A stretch of DNA of 64,000 nucleotides from Lysobacter enzymogenes (GCF_017355525.1 NZ_CP067395.1:248001-312000), one strand, 5' to 3'. Numbered from the stretch's first letter, positions 36,308 through 45,584 are shown. Made by a program: numbers and translations. Notes: a model not told the origin generated them from the letters alone.

Positions 36308-36733
36308 TCAGCAGTCGTGGATTCCGCTAGCGCTGGCTTCGTCGGCGCGCGCGAGTTCGCGGCAAGTCGGGCAGTACCAAACCGCATGCATCGGCTCCGG
36401 ATGCGGTGCGCCCTGGGTGTAATACGGTCCCAGGGACGCATGCGGAAACAGGCTCGCGCTGCGTTCGCCGCTGTCGCGAACGTAGTAAACGGTCGCATGT
36501 ATCACGCGCACATGATCGGGCTGCAAGTCCTGCCGATGCAGCAGGCAAAAGCGCAGCAGGTCCGCAAGCTGGGGCAGGGCCGCCGCGAACTGCGGATGGG
36601 CTTCGATGAAACGGTCCCACTCGCGCTCCTGCCAATAGAACATGCGCGGCTCGAACCCGGCCGTTATGAATTTGACGAAGCGCTGTTCGCCGAGAAAGGT
36701 TTCCAGCGCGGCGCGCAGTGTGCGGGCATCCAT
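36308..36733 (-). CDS. conserved hypothetical soluble protein
   Basis: A 141-residue protein without signal peptide. Its sequence is helical and aromatic-rich (EQRFVKFITAGFEPRMFYWQ, WDRFIEAHPQFAAALPQLAD). The C-terminus has WYCPTCRELARADEAS and a terminal HDC, which could bind a metal. Family not recognised. The start ATG is preceded by a weak CTCAGG. It is divergent from the M13 peptidase gene. Confidence 0.65.
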   Translation of the reverse strand: MDARTLRAALETFLGEQRFVKFITAGFEPRMFYWQEREWDRFIEAHPQFAAALPQLADLLRFCLLHRQDLQPDHVRVIHATVYYVRDSGERSASLFPHASLGPYYTQGAPHPEPMHAVWYCPTCRELARADEASASGIHDC

Positions 36734-36956
36734 GACCGGACCTGAGGTCGTTGACGTGAGCGCCATCATGCCGCAGCGCCAAAACCGAGTGAATCCGCCC
36801 CAGTCAGGAATCGATGCGATCGGAATCGGGGGAACAGGGCCGATGTGCCGCCGCTTTGCCGCGCCGGGCCGTCTGCCCACCCAAACCAACGGCCCACGAC
36901 ACTGGCCGTCCGCCTGCGCTAGTCTCCCCGCCTTTCCACCGGGGACCGCACCACCC

Positions 36957-39020
36957 ATGAATCTCTCCCGCCTGAGCCTGACCGTGGCGCTCGCCGCCGC
37001 GCTGGCCGTTCCTTCCGTCCACGCCGCCGGCAACGCCGCGGCCAAGGCCAAGCCCGTGCTCGGCGAGTTCGGCGTCGATCTGACCGCGCGCGACCCCAAC
37101 GTCAAGCCCGGCGACGATTTCAACCGCTACGTCAGCGGCCATTGGCTGGCGACGTACGAGCTGAAGGACTACGAAGTCGCGTACGGCTCGTTCCTCAAGC
37201 TGCGCGACGAATCCGAAGCCGACGTGCACGCGATCATCGACGAGCTGACCAAGCAGAAGGACCTGCCCGCGGGCAGCGAGAAGCAGAAGCTGCGCGACTA
37301 CTACGCCAGCTACATGGACCGCGCGGCGCGCGACGCGGCCGGGATCAAGCCGCTGCAGCCGGTGCTCGACAAGATCGCCAAGATCGATTCCAAGGGCGCG
37401 CTGGTCGCCGCGTTCGGCGCCAGCGACCTGGACGCCACCGCCGCGCCGCTGCGCTTCAGCGTCGACCTGGACCGCAAGAATCCGGACCAGTACCTGGTCG
37501 GCCTGCGCGTCGCCGGCCTGGGCCTGCCGGACCGCGATTACTACCTCAACCAGGACGCGCGCTTCGTCGGCATCCGCACCGCGTACCTGGCCCATATCGA
37601 GCGCATGCTCGGCTTCGCCGGGGTCAAGGACGGCAAGGCGCGCGCGCAGGCGGTGCTGGATCTGGAAACCGCGCTGGCCAAGCCGCAGTGGGAACGCGCG
37701 CAGCTGCGCAACCGCGACAAGACCTACAACGTCTCCGCGTTCGCCGACTTCGCCAAGCAGTACCCGGGCTACGACTGGGCCGCGCAGATCAAGGCGCAGG
37801 GCATGCCGGCGCTGGACAAGGTCAACGTCAACACGCCCAGCGCGGTGCAGCCGGTGATCGATGCGATCGCCGCGACCCCGCTGCCGGTGTGGCGCGACTA
37901 CCTGACCTTCCACGCCGTGCGCAACAACGCCGCGCTGCTCAGCCGCGAGATCGACGATGCGGCCTTCGCCTTCAACGGCAAGGCGCTCAGCGGCCAGAAG
38001 GCGCAGCGCGACGACTGGAAGCGCGCGGTCGCCGCGGTCACCGACAGCGACGGCCTCGGCGACGCGATGGGCAAGCTGTACGTGGAACGCCACTTCTCGC
38101 CGCAGGCCAAGGCGGCGATGCAGCAACTGGTGGAGAACCTGCGCAAGGCGCTGCGCGCCAACATCGAGAAGATCGACTGGATGGGCGCGGACACCAAGAC
38201 CGAGGCCTACCGCAAGCTCGACAGCTTCCGGCCCAAGGTCGGCTACCCGGACAAGTGGCGCGACTACTCCAGCGTGACCATCGTCGCCGGCGACCTGATG
38301 GCCAACACCCAGCAGATGCGCCGTTACCAGCGCGCCGACCAGGTCCGCCGCATCGGCACCCGCACCGACCGCGACGAGTGGTTCATGACCCCGCAGACGG
38401 TCAACGCCTACTACAACTCGACCTTCAACGAGATCGTGTTCCCGGCCGGCATCCTGCAGGCGCCGTTCTTCGACCTCAACGCCGACGCGGCGGTCAACTA
38501 CGGCGGCATCGGCGCGGTGATCGGCCACGAAATGGGCCACGGCTTCGACGACCAGGGCAGCAAGTCCGACTACGCCGGCATCCAGCGCAACTGGTGGACC
38601 GACCAGGACCGCAGCCGCTTCGAGCAGCTGACCAAGGCGCTGGGCGCGCAGTACGACGCGTTCTGCCCGCTGCCGGGCCAGTGCGTCAACGGCCAGCTGA
38701 CCATGGGCGAGAACATCGGCGACCTCGGCGGCGTGTCGATGGCCTATACCGCGTACCAGCTGAGCCTGGGCGGCAAGCCGGCGCCGAAGATCGACGGTTT
38801 CAGCGGCGACCAGCGCTTCTTCCTGTCGTGGGGCCAGATCTGGCGCGGCAAGTACCGCGACGAGGCGCTGCTGAACCAGCTCAAGACCAACCCGCATTCG
38901 CCGTCGCAGTACCGCGCGAACGGGCCGCTGCGCAATTTCGATCCGTGGTATCGCGCGTTCGAGGTCAAGCCGGGCGATGCGATGTATATCGCGCCGGAGC
39001 AGCGGGTGCGGATCTGGTAA
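36957..39020 (+). CDS. M13 (neprilysin-like) zinc metallopeptidase, second copy
   Basis: A 687-residue exported oligopeptidase. Signal peptide 1-23 (ends SVHAAG). The M13_N start is DFNRYVSGHWLATYE, but the usual Cys of the CDDFYxYxxG motif is Asp-Asp here. Zinc ligands are H524 and H528 (VIGHEMGHGFDDQG) and E585 (TMGENIGDLGG). NAYYNSTFNEIVFPAGIL forms the substrate strand. The C-terminal VRIW lacks the terminal Cys, consistent with loss of the N-terminal Cys: this pair forms a disulfide in many M13 enzymes, so both sides of the bridge are missing together. Related to the copy at 28069-30087 but clearly an old duplicate. Confidence 0.95.
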   Translation: MNLSRLSLTVALAAALAVPSVHAAGNAAAKAKPVLGEFGVDLTARDPNVKPGDDFNRYVSGHWLATYELKDYEVAYGSFLKLRDESEADVHAIIDELTKQKDLPAGSEKQKLRDYYASYMDRAARDAAGIKPLQPVLDKIAKIDSKGALVAAFGASDLDATAAPLRFSVDLDRKNPDQYLVGLRVAGLGLPDRDYYLNQDARFVGIRTAYLAHIERMLGFAGVKDGKARAQAVLDLETALAKPQWERAQLRNRDKTYNVSAFADFAKQYPGYDWAAQIKAQGMPALDKVNVNTPSAVQPVIDAIAATPLPVWRDYLTFHAVRNNAALLSREIDDAAFAFNGKALSGQKAQRDDWKRAVAAVTDSDGLGDAMGKLYVERHFSPQAKAAMQQLVENLRKALRANIEKIDWMGADTKTEAYRKLDSFRPKVGYPDKWRDYSSVTIVAGDLMANTQQMRRYQRADQVRRIGTRTDRDEWFMTPQTVNAYYNSTFNEIVFPAGILQAPFFDLNADAAVNYGGIGAVIGHEMGHGFDDQGSKSDYAGIQRNWWTDQDRSRFEQLTKALGAQYDAFCPLPGQCVNGQLTMGENIGDLGGVSMAYTAYQLSLGGKPAPKIDGFSGDQRFFLSWGQIWRGKYRDEALLNQLKTNPHSPSQYRANGPLRNFDPWYRAFEVKPGDAMYIAPEQRVRIW

Positions 39021-39328
39021 GTCGCGCGATGTGAGGGCCGCGGCCCGCTTCGGCGGGGCGCGGGCCGGACTCGGGGCGGATCGGCGGGCCGGGAGGGCCG
39101 TCGGTTCGCCCTTTGTTTTTCGCGCGGGAGTGTAGCCGGCGTCGTGGTTCGGTTGTCGCGGTCGCGGCTCGCGCCGCTCCTACATGGGCTCCCTGTAGGA
39201 GCGGCGCGAGCCGCGACCGCGAAAATTCGAACGCCGGCGCAACCCAGGCCCGACCTGCCGCGCCGCGTTCTCGCGAACGGGTAAAACAGCGTCGGGCCTG
39301 AGGTTCCTCTTGCAAAAGCCCGCTGCGA
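39021..39328. other. intergenic region with inverted REP pair
   Basis: A 308-bp gap between convergent genes. It carries the closely spaced REP pair at 39157-39221 and GC-rich hairpin-prone sequence (for example GGCCCGCTTCGGCGGGGC near 39045). No gene was recognised. Confidence 0.6.
39157..39221. repeat. REP-like inverted pair 4
   Basis: Reverse copy 39157-39183 and forward copy 39195-39221, only 11 bp apart, tail to tail. The pair could fold as one 27-bp stem. It lies between the M13 peptidase and the convergent unknown gene. Confidence 0.92.
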
Positions 39329-40333
39329 TCAGGCCGCCGCTGCGGCCGACGGCCCGACGTCCGGTCGCTTCGCGCGCGGCGGTTCGCGCCAGTCGTACGG
39401 GTTGTCGGTGGTGCAGTACCGCACCGTCTCCACATGCTGGATGCCGAGGAACTCCATCACCGCTTCGCGATGGAACAGCCCGCTGCGATTGATGACCGTG
39501 CCCGGCGTACTGTCGATGAACAGATAACGGCAGGCGTCGTCGTTGAGGTAGTACCAGTTGGTCGTGCCCTTGCGGCAGACCACGTACTCGTTGGCGCAGA
39601 TCAGATGGAACGGCGGCTCGTAGCCGCCCTGGTAGTCGTAGTAGCAGTAGTACACGTACGGGTAATAGCCCATGCGATAGCGCGCCCACTCCAGCGGCAG
39701 CGTCTCGGAGCTGCCGTAACCCTGGCCCTTGTGGTACCAGGTGTAGTACAGCGCCTCGTAGTTTTCCTGCAGCATGCTGCGCCACAGCGCCCGCTCCTGC
39801 GAGAGCACCACCGCGTCGACCATGTTGTCGAAGGCGTTGCTGTCCTCGCTCGGCGGCAGGCCGGCGTTGGACAGGTCGGCGACGGTCGCGGTCTGGCCGT
39901 TGAAGCCGAACTGGGTGTTCCAGGTTTTTTCGACCGTGGCCGGGTCGCTGCTGCCGAGTCCGTCGTTGAGCGTGTCCAGCTGATGGTTGAGTTCGCGCCA
40001 GCTGGCGTCGTAGCGCTGGGTGTACGACGAGAACGACGCCGCCAGCGACGGCGGCGGGCTGTTGATCCAGCCGGCGATCATGCCGCCGAACAAGGTCGCG
40101 GCGGCCTTGCCGGCCGGGCCGAAGGCTTCGCCGGCGAGGATCGAAAACACGTTCTCGAAAATGGTCAGCACCAACGGCAGGCCCGGATCGGCGTTGTCGG
40201 GCTCGCCGACCAGCAGGGCGTAGGCGTTGATGATCTTGATGGTGTGGTGTTCGCCGGCTTCCTGGTTGAGCTCGCGCAGGATGTCGAGGTTTTTGCGGGT
40301 GGCGGCGATTTGCGCCGGGGTCGGGGCGGTCAT
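39329..40333 (-). CDS. unknown 334-residue aromatic-rich protein
   Basis: A soluble-start protein without signal peptide. Residues 45-95 form a long apolar stretch with Gly/Ala (LVLTIFENVFSILAGEAFG, AATLFGGMIAGWINS). Residues 220-265 are extraordinarily rich in Tyr (MGYYPYVYYCYYDYQGGYEP), and Cys residues occur in ICANEY, VVCRKG, DACRYL and YCTTDN. The C-terminus ends in a short poly-Ala. GGCAGGAGACTCCC precedes the ATG. I do not recognise the family. A hydrophobic helical hairpin next to a Tyr/Cys-rich beta region would suit a pore-forming or lectin-like toxin, but this is a guess. Confidence 0.7.
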   Translation of the reverse strand: MTAPTPAQIAATRKNLDILRELNQEAGEHHTIKIINAYALLVGEPDNADPGLPLVLTIFENVFSILAGEAFGPAGKAAATLFGGMIAGWINSPPPSLAASFSSYTQRYDASWRELNHQLDTLNDGLGSSDPATVEKTWNTQFGFNGQTATVADLSNAGLPPSEDSNAFDNMVDAVVLSQERALWRSMLQENYEALYYTWYHKGQGYGSSETLPLEWARYRMGYYPYVYYCYYDYQGGYEPPFHLICANEYVVCRKGTTNWYYLNDDACRYLFIDSTPGTVINRSGLFHREAVMEFLGIQHVETVRYCTTDNPYDWREPPRAKRPDVGPSAAAAA

Positions 40334-40525
40334 GGGAGTCTCCTGCCGAAAAAGGGGGCGCGGCTGCGCCGGGGCGCTCGCTGGCGGCGCGCCGGGGCGG
40401 GTGTGGGAAGCGAAAGAAACAACGCTGCCCGGCTGCGGTACCGGCCATCGCACAGGCGCGCGCCCGGACGCCGGGCCGCGCGCGGCGCGCGCTACACTGG
40501 CGCGACCTCGCCGCGAGCTGCCGCC

Positions 40526-41059
40526 ATGCGCATTGTTCTGTCCGTCGTCCTTGTCGCGTTCATGGCGGCCGCCACCGTCGCGGCGGCCGAGCCTGCGGTG
40601 CCCGAGGCCAAAGCGACCGATGCAAAGGCGCCAGACGCCAAAGCGCCCGACGCCAAGCCCGCCGCGCCCGCGTTCGACGCGGCGCTGGCCCAGCGCGTCG
40701 GCGCCGACGCGCACGGCATGCGCGCCTACGTGCTGGTGATCCTCAAGAGCGGCCCCAAGCGCATGCCCGAGGGCGAGGCGCGCAAGGCCATGTTCGCCGG
40801 GCATTTCGCCAACATGGAACGGCTCAGCGAGCAGGGCAAGCTGGTCGTCGCCGGGCCGTTCGCCGCCGATCCGGATGGCTGGCGCGGCTTGTTCGTGTTC
40901 GCGGTCAAGGACATCGAGGAAGCGCGCGCGCTGACCGCGACCGACCCGGTCATCGCCAGCGGCGAGATGGTCGCCGAGTACCACCGCTGGTACGGCTCGG
41001 CCGCGAACATGCTGATACCGGAGCTGCACAAGCAGGTGACGGCGCCGGCTAAGCCTTGA
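40526..41059 (+). CDS. exported YciI-like protein with AKAPD repeat linker
   Basis: A 177-residue protein: signal peptide 1-21, then a linker with ATDAKAPDAKAPDAKPAAP (three near-copies of AKAPD), then a YciI-like domain (MRAYVLVILKSGPKRM, FAGHFANMERLSEQGKLVVA, TDPVIASGEMVAEYHRWYGS). YciI domains are usually cytoplasmic with a His/Asp pair; here the fold is exported. The His of GHF and the EYHRWYG His are retained. Function unknown. Confidence 0.8.
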   Translation: MRIVLSVVLVAFMAAATVAAAEPAVPEAKATDAKAPDAKAPDAKPAAPAFDAALAQRVGADAHGMRAYVLVILKSGPKRMPEGEARKAMFAGHFANMERLSEQGKLVVAGPFAADPDGWRGLFVFAVKDIEEARALTATDPVIASGEMVAEYHRWYGSAANMLIPELHKQVTAPAKP

Positions 41060-41196
41060 GCGGCTGCGGCGGGGCGTGCGCGGTTCTGAGCCGCGCGCGG
41101 ATCGAGGCTGCGCAGTCGGCTCGCGTCGCTCGCGGCTGCGTGCGGCGGATCGTTCGGCCGGCGCGCATCGAATCGCGGCGCCGCTAGAGTCGCGCG

Positions 41197-41619
41197 ATGG
41201 TCTACCTCGGCCTGTTCCTGATCGCCTTCGTCGCCGCCACGCTGCTGCCGGCGCAATCGGAAGCCGCGCTTGCGGGCCTGATCGTGCAGGGCTACGCGCC
41301 GTGGCTGCTGATCGCCGTCGCCACCGTCGGCAACGTGCTCGGCTCCACCGTCAACTGGTGGCTCGGCCGCGAGCTGACCCGCTTCGGCGATCGCCGCTGG
41401 TTCCCGGTCAAGCCCGCGCATCTGGCGCGCGCGCAGGCGTGGTACGCGCGCTACGGCCGCTGGAGCCTCTTGCTGAGCTGGGCTCCGGTGATCGGCGATC
41501 CGCTGACCTTGGCCGCGGGGGTCATGCGCGAGCCGTTGCGGGTGTTCCTGGCGTTGGTCGGCGTGGCGAAATTGCTGCGCTACCTCGTGGTTGCCGCGAT
41601 CGCGCTGCGTTGGCTGTGA
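41197..41619 (+). CDS. YqaA-family inner membrane protein
   Basis: A 140-residue membrane protein similar to E. coli YqaA, a short relative of DedA/SNARE-associated proteins: FLIAFVAATLLPAQSEAALA, NVLGSTVNWWLGRELTRFG, RYGRWSLLLSWAPVIGDPLT and a final hydrophobic helix. The E-A-A-L and G-D-P segments are family hallmarks. Probable transporter or lipid-related function; not characterised. Confidence 0.85.
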   Translation: MVYLGLFLIAFVAATLLPAQSEAALAGLIVQGYAPWLLIAVATVGNVLGSTVNWWLGRELTRFGDRRWFPVKPAHLARAQAWYARYGRWSLLLSWAPVIGDPLTLAAGVMREPLRVFLALVGVAKLLRYLVVAAIALRWL

Positions 41620-41764
41620 GCGGTGCGCAGCGGATCGATGGCGCGCTGCCGATCACGATCGCGCACGCGCGCCCGAAGCGGCCAAGTGCGGCACGCCGAC
41701 GGCGCGAACCGGCGCGACGGCGGTGCTAAAGTTGGCGTCTCCGCCGCGAACACGAGCCGCCGCC

Positions 41765-42691
41765 ATGAGCACCGCCACCGCCTCCTATCCCATCGGCATC
41801 CCCGGCCAGCCTTGGGGCCCGGCGGAAGTCGCCGAATGGCGTTCGCGCCAGGTCCGCCACCGCAGCTACGAGCAAGAGGTGCTGAGCCAGATCCAGCGCC
41901 TGGGCGAGCGTTACGAGCTGGTGCGCTACGGCGAACTCGACTACGGCGACGACGGCCGCTTCCCGCTGTTCGCGCTCAAGAGCCGCAACTGGGACGAGGC
42001 GCTGCCGACGATGCTGGTCACCGGCGGTGTGCACGGTTACGAAACCAGCGGCGTGCACGGCGCGCTGCTGTTCCTGGACCAGGACGCCGGCGCCTACGCC
42101 GGCCGCATCAATCTGCTGGTGGCGCCGTGCGTCAGCCCGTGGGCGTACGAGCGCATCCATCGCTGGAATCCCGAGGCGATCGATCCGAATCGTTCGTTCC
42201 GCGAGGCCAGCCCGGCGCAGGAGTCCGCCGCGCTGTGGGCGCTGGCGACGCCGCTGCGCGAGCGCACGGCGATGCACATCGACCTGCACGAAACCACCGA
42301 CACCGACGAAACCGAGTTCCGCCCGGCGCTGGCCGCGCGCGACGGCAAACCGTGCAAGCAGGGCGAGATTCCCGACGGTTTCTATCTGGTCGGCGACAGC
42401 GCGGATCCGCAGCCCGCGTTCCAGCAGGCGATCATCGCCGAGGTCGAGAAGGTCACCCACATCGCGCCGGCCGACGCCAACGGCGAGATCATCGGTTCGC
42501 CGCTGGTCGCGCACGGCGTCATCAACTATCCGGTGAGCCCGCTCGGCCTGTGCGCCGGCATCACCCAAGCGCGTTACCGCACCACCACCGAGGTCTATCC
42601 GGACAGCCCGCGGGCGACGCCGGAGCAGTGCAACCAGGCCCAGGCCGCGGCGGTGCGCGCGGCGATCGACTACGCCCTGGCGCACGGCTGA
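41765..42691 (+). CDS. M14-type succinylglutamate desuccinylase/aspartoacylase-like enzyme
   Basis: A 308-residue cytoplasmic zinc hydrolase. The zinc site is H-x-x-E in TGGVHGYETSG and a second His in MHIDLHETTD. NPEAIDPNRSFRE supplies the Asn-Arg substrate-binding element, and the conserved catalytic Glu is probably in YRTTTEVYPD. Several proteins of this subgroup are annotated as M14 carboxypeptidases. It starts 145 bp after yqaA, and its stop is 1 bp from the next ATG, so it forms an operon with the lipoprotein that follows. Confidence 0.85.
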   Translation: MSTATASYPIGIPGQPWGPAEVAEWRSRQVRHRSYEQEVLSQIQRLGERYELVRYGELDYGDDGRFPLFALKSRNWDEALPTMLVTGGVHGYETSGVHGALLFLDQDAGAYAGRINLLVAPCVSPWAYERIHRWNPEAIDPNRSFREASPAQESAALWALATPLRERTAMHIDLHETTDTDETEFRPALAARDGKPCKQGEIPDGFYLVGDSADPQPAFQQAIIAEVEKVTHIAPADANGEIIGSPLVAHGVINYPVSPLGLCAGITQARYRTTTEVYPDSPRATPEQCNQAQAAAVRAAIDYALAHG

Positions 42692-42692
42692 G

Positions 42693-43178
42693 ATGGCGAT
42701 GCGCTTACGCGGGTCGGTTGCGGCCTTGGCCGCGGCGCTGGCGCTGGGCGCGGCCGGCTGCGCGCGCGTGCCCGAGGCCGAGCCGGTGCGCGGCGATGTC
42801 GCGTTCTATCTGGTCGACGAAGGCGCGGTCGAAGGGGCCCGGACCGTGCCGGTGCTGCGGCCGTATCCGGGCCAGCCGCCGCGCCTGGCGCTGCAATCGG
42901 TGCCGGCGGTCGCGCGCGGCCAGGTCGTGCAGGTCGCGCTGCGCGACGAAGACAACGGCGGCGCGAGCCTGGAACTGAAGCTCAGCGCGGACGGCGCGAA
43001 GCGTCTGGGCCAGGCGACCCGCGACAACGTCGGCAAGCGCATGGCCGTGGTGGTCGGCGGGGTGGCGGTCAACGTGGCCACCATCCAGAGCGAAATCTCC
43101 AGCGATCGCCTGCAGGTGAGCGGCTTGAGCCGGATCGAAGCGCAAGACCTCCATCGCGAGCTGGTCAAAGGGCGGTAA
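42693..43178 (+). CDS. lipoprotein with SecD P1-head-like domain
   Basis: A 161-residue lipoprotein; signal ends LALGAAGC with lipidated Cys23. The region DVAFYLVDEGAVEGARTVPV ... GGVAVNVATIQSEISSDRLQ resembles the periplasmic P1 head of SecD, including the GxxVxxAxIxxxI strand-turn. It lacks all membrane segments, so it is not a translocase subunit. Such free SecD-head proteins are found in several proteobacteria without known function. Immediately downstream of the M14-type gene (1-bp spacing). Confidence 0.75.
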   Translation: MAMRLRGSVAALAAALALGAAGCARVPEAEPVRGDVAFYLVDEGAVEGARTVPVLRPYPGQPPRLALQSVPAVARGQVVQVALRDEDNGGASLELKLSADGAKRLGQATRDNVGKRMAVVVGGVAVNVATIQSEISSDRLQVSGLSRIEAQDLHRELVKGR

Positions 43179-43365
43179 CGCGGCGTGCCGCGCCCGCGGC
43201 CGCGCGAACCTGGGGCTCGGCGAATCAACCGCGTTGCGCACCGCCGCCCGGCGGACCGACCGCGCTGCGAACCGGCAGCCGACGCCGGCGCCGGACACCC
43301 GCGATAGCGAACGCGAGAGCAGACCCGCGCAACGTCCCGTTGGCGTATGCGCGAGTCCGCGCTAC

Positions 43366-43644
43366 TTAGTTTCCGCGTTCCTGCACCAGCTTCAACGCCT
43401 GCACTTCATCGGCCTGCGGCTCGCGCGCCGGTGCGCCCGCGCGGGTCACGCTGAGGCGAACGCGCAGCCGCCCGTCGCGTATCGCCTCGGCCGGCACCGG
43501 CAACACGAAGGTGCCGCTGCCGCGTTCGCCGTGCGGACCGTGCGGCGCGCCGGCCGCAGCGATGCGGCGTAAAGGTGAACGCGGCGACGGTGCGGCGAAG
43601 GCCAGCGCGGCGGCGGCGATCGCGCGATTTGCTAGGGTTTTCAC
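43366..43644 (-). CDS. small exported protein, tentative
   Basis: A 92-residue frame starting at GTG 43644: VKTLANRAIAAAALAFAAPS is a plausible signal peptide, and the C-terminal half (GSGTFVLPVPAEAIRDGRLR, VRLSVTRAGAPAREP) is a plausible beta-strand pair. The ribosome-binding site is weak (CAGG). Family not recognised. Confidence 0.45.
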   Translation of the reverse strand: MKTLANRAIAAAALAFAAPSPRSPLRRIAAAGAPHGPHGERGSGTFVLPVPAEAIRDGRLRVRLSVTRAGAPAREPQADEVQALKLVQERGN

Positions 43645-43832
43645 AAAAACCTGAATGCGCGGCGGGCGCGGTCGCGCCGAGGCCGCGCCGAGGCCGCGGC
43701 CGCTTTGCGCTGGCGGCGGTAGCGAGCGGGCCGATATCATCGCCGCCAGGAACCAGTGCGGGCGCTTGCCGGCCTGATCCGGGCGAGCGGCGGACGGTCC
43801 GGCGCGACCCGGGTTCCACAGGGGGAACACGG

Positions 43833-45584
43833 ATGCGTTGGTTGGCTTGGAAGATGTGGATCGGCGCCGGCGGTTTCGCGCTGATCGCGGCCGTGTCGTG
43901 GTCGCGCGCGCCGGCGGCGAAGCCGGTTCAGGACGCCGCAGCGGCGGCGCAGGACAGCGGACCCATCGGCGGCGCGCCGGCGCCCGACCGCAGCCGCGGC
44001 GAATTCGCCGCCGGGCCCGCGGCGCCGGCGGTCTCCGCCCCCAGCGACAACGGCTATGCGCTGAGCGAAGGCCAGCGCTACCGGCCGCGCAGGACCGGCA
44101 GCGCGACCCGCTACGCCGACTTCAGTTCGGTCGAAGCCGGCGACGTCAACGGCGACGGCCGCATCGACCTGGTCGCCACCACCTTGGACCATACCGTGCA
44201 GGTGTTCCTGCAGCAGGCGCAGGGCGGGCTGAGCTTCACCCCGCAGGTGTGGGGCTATCCCAGCAATCTGGACCGGCCGGTGCGTTTGCTGCTGGCCGAC
44301 CTCAACGGCGACGGCGCCGCCGACATCGTCACCCAGCGTTCGGCGATGAGCGCGGCGCAGAGCCTGCCCAGCGATTTCAACGTGCTGCTGTCGAACGGCA
44401 ACGGCGGCTTCCTCGCGCCGCGGCCGTTCCCGCTCGACTGGGCGATCGATTCCCCGGCGGCCGCCGACGTCGATCAGGACGGCCGCCTGGACATCGTCGG
44501 CCTGACGCTCAATCCCATCGACGCCTGCCGCTCGTTCCCGTCGCAACGCAACGACTGCTGGCGCCTGCGCGTGCTGTACGGCGACGGCAACGGCGGCGTG
44601 CGCGAGCAGGCGGCGCTGCCGTTCGAAGGCATCGACATCCGCCTGGAGGCGGTGCGCGATTTCGACGGCGACGGGCTGCGCGACATTCTCTATTCCGAGA
44701 CGGTGCCGGCGAACGGAACCCGGCGCCTGCGCTGGTGGCGGCAGTTGCCGCAGGGCGGTTTCGCCGCGCCGGCGGTGCTGATCGACACGGTTCCGAGCGC
44801 GCCGGCGAAGGAGCTCACGTTCGGCGACTTCAACGGCGACGGGCGCCTGGATGCGCTGACCATCGGCGGCAGCCCGGACTATTCCTTGCTGTTCGTGCAG
44901 CAGGCCGGCGGCGGTTTCGCTCCGGGCCAGCCGCAGCCGGCGACGCAGACGGCGAAGTCGCGCGTGCTGAGCGAGGATTTCGACGGCGACGGCCGCACCG
45001 ACCTGGCCTACATCCGCCAGGTCGACTACGTCGGCAACGTCGCGGTCGACGCGCTCGGCTACCACCTGCAGCGCGACGGCGCGCTGGGCGCGGCGCAATG
45101 GAACTCGACGTCGACGACCCTGCCGCAGCGCACGCCGGGTTATCGCCAGATCGACTACGGCGATTTCAACGGCGACGGTTGCCTCGACGTGGCGGTGGCG
45201 GCGTCGGACCAGGGGCTGGCGTTCTTCTACGGCAGCGGCTGCCAGCAGGCGTCGGTAAGCTCGCAGGATTACCGGATCGAGCAGAACCAGTCGCTGACCG
45301 GCGCTGCGACGGCGGCGATGGCGGTCAGCCCGCCGACGCCGCAGCCGCCGATCCAGCGGCAACCGCCGGCGCGCCGGCAGGTGTTGCTGGACCGCGGCGA
45401 AGGGCACGGTCAGGGACTGGCCCGGCGCCAGCCGCTGAACCAGCGGCAGATGCAGTTGCGCAGGCAGATGTTGGCGCAACGCCAGTATCAGACGCAGAAC
45501 CGCCGCGGCGGCCTGTCGCGGCGCGTCACCACCGCGCCGGCGCGCACGCCGATGCGGCTCATGCGCTACTGGCGCAAGCGCTGA
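43833..45584 (+). CDS. FG-GAP/VCBS beta-propeller surface protein
   Basis: A 583-residue exported protein. An N-terminal signal or anchor (WIGAGGFALIAAVSWSRA) is followed by an Ala/Pro-rich linker and a propeller of seven calcium-loop repeats: DVNGDGRIDL, DLNGDGAADI, DVDQDGRLDI, DFDGDGLRDI, DFNGDGRLDA, DFDGDGRTDL, DFNGDGCLDV. The last 100 residues are unusual: Gln/Arg-rich (QRQPPARRQVLLDRG, QRQMQLRRQMLAQRQYQTQN), perhaps binding nucleic acid or polysaccharide. GGGGGAACACGG precedes the ATG. Confidence 0.88.
   Translation: MRWLAWKMWIGAGGFALIAAVSWSRAPAAKPVQDAAAAAQDSGPIGGAPAPDRSRGEFAAGPAAPAVSAPSDNGYALSEGQRYRPRRTGSATRYADFSSVEAGDVNGDGRIDLVATTLDHTVQVFLQQAQGGLSFTPQVWGYPSNLDRPVRLLLADLNGDGAADIVTQRSAMSAAQSLPSDFNVLLSNGNGGFLAPRPFPLDWAIDSPAAADVDQDGRLDIVGLTLNPIDACRSFPSQRNDCWRLRVLYGDGNGGVREQAALPFEGIDIRLEAVRDFDGDGLRDILYSETVPANGTRRLRWWRQLPQGGFAAPAVLIDTVPSAPAKELTFGDFNGDGRLDALTIGGSPDYSLLFVQQAGGGFAPGQPQPATQTAKSRVLSEDFDGDGRTDLAYIRQVDYVGNVAVDALGYHLQRDGALGAAQWNSTSTTLPQRTPGYRQIDYGDFNGDGCLDVAVAASDQGLAFFYGSGCQQASVSSQDYRIEQNQSLTGAATAAMAVSPPTPQPPIQRQPPARRQVLLDRGEGHGQGLARRQPLNQRQMQLRRQMLAQRQYQTQNRRGGLSRRVTTAPARTPMRLMRYWRKR

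Noticed and set aside
42693..43178. secD
   Set aside because: Only a P1-head-like domain; no transmembrane helices.
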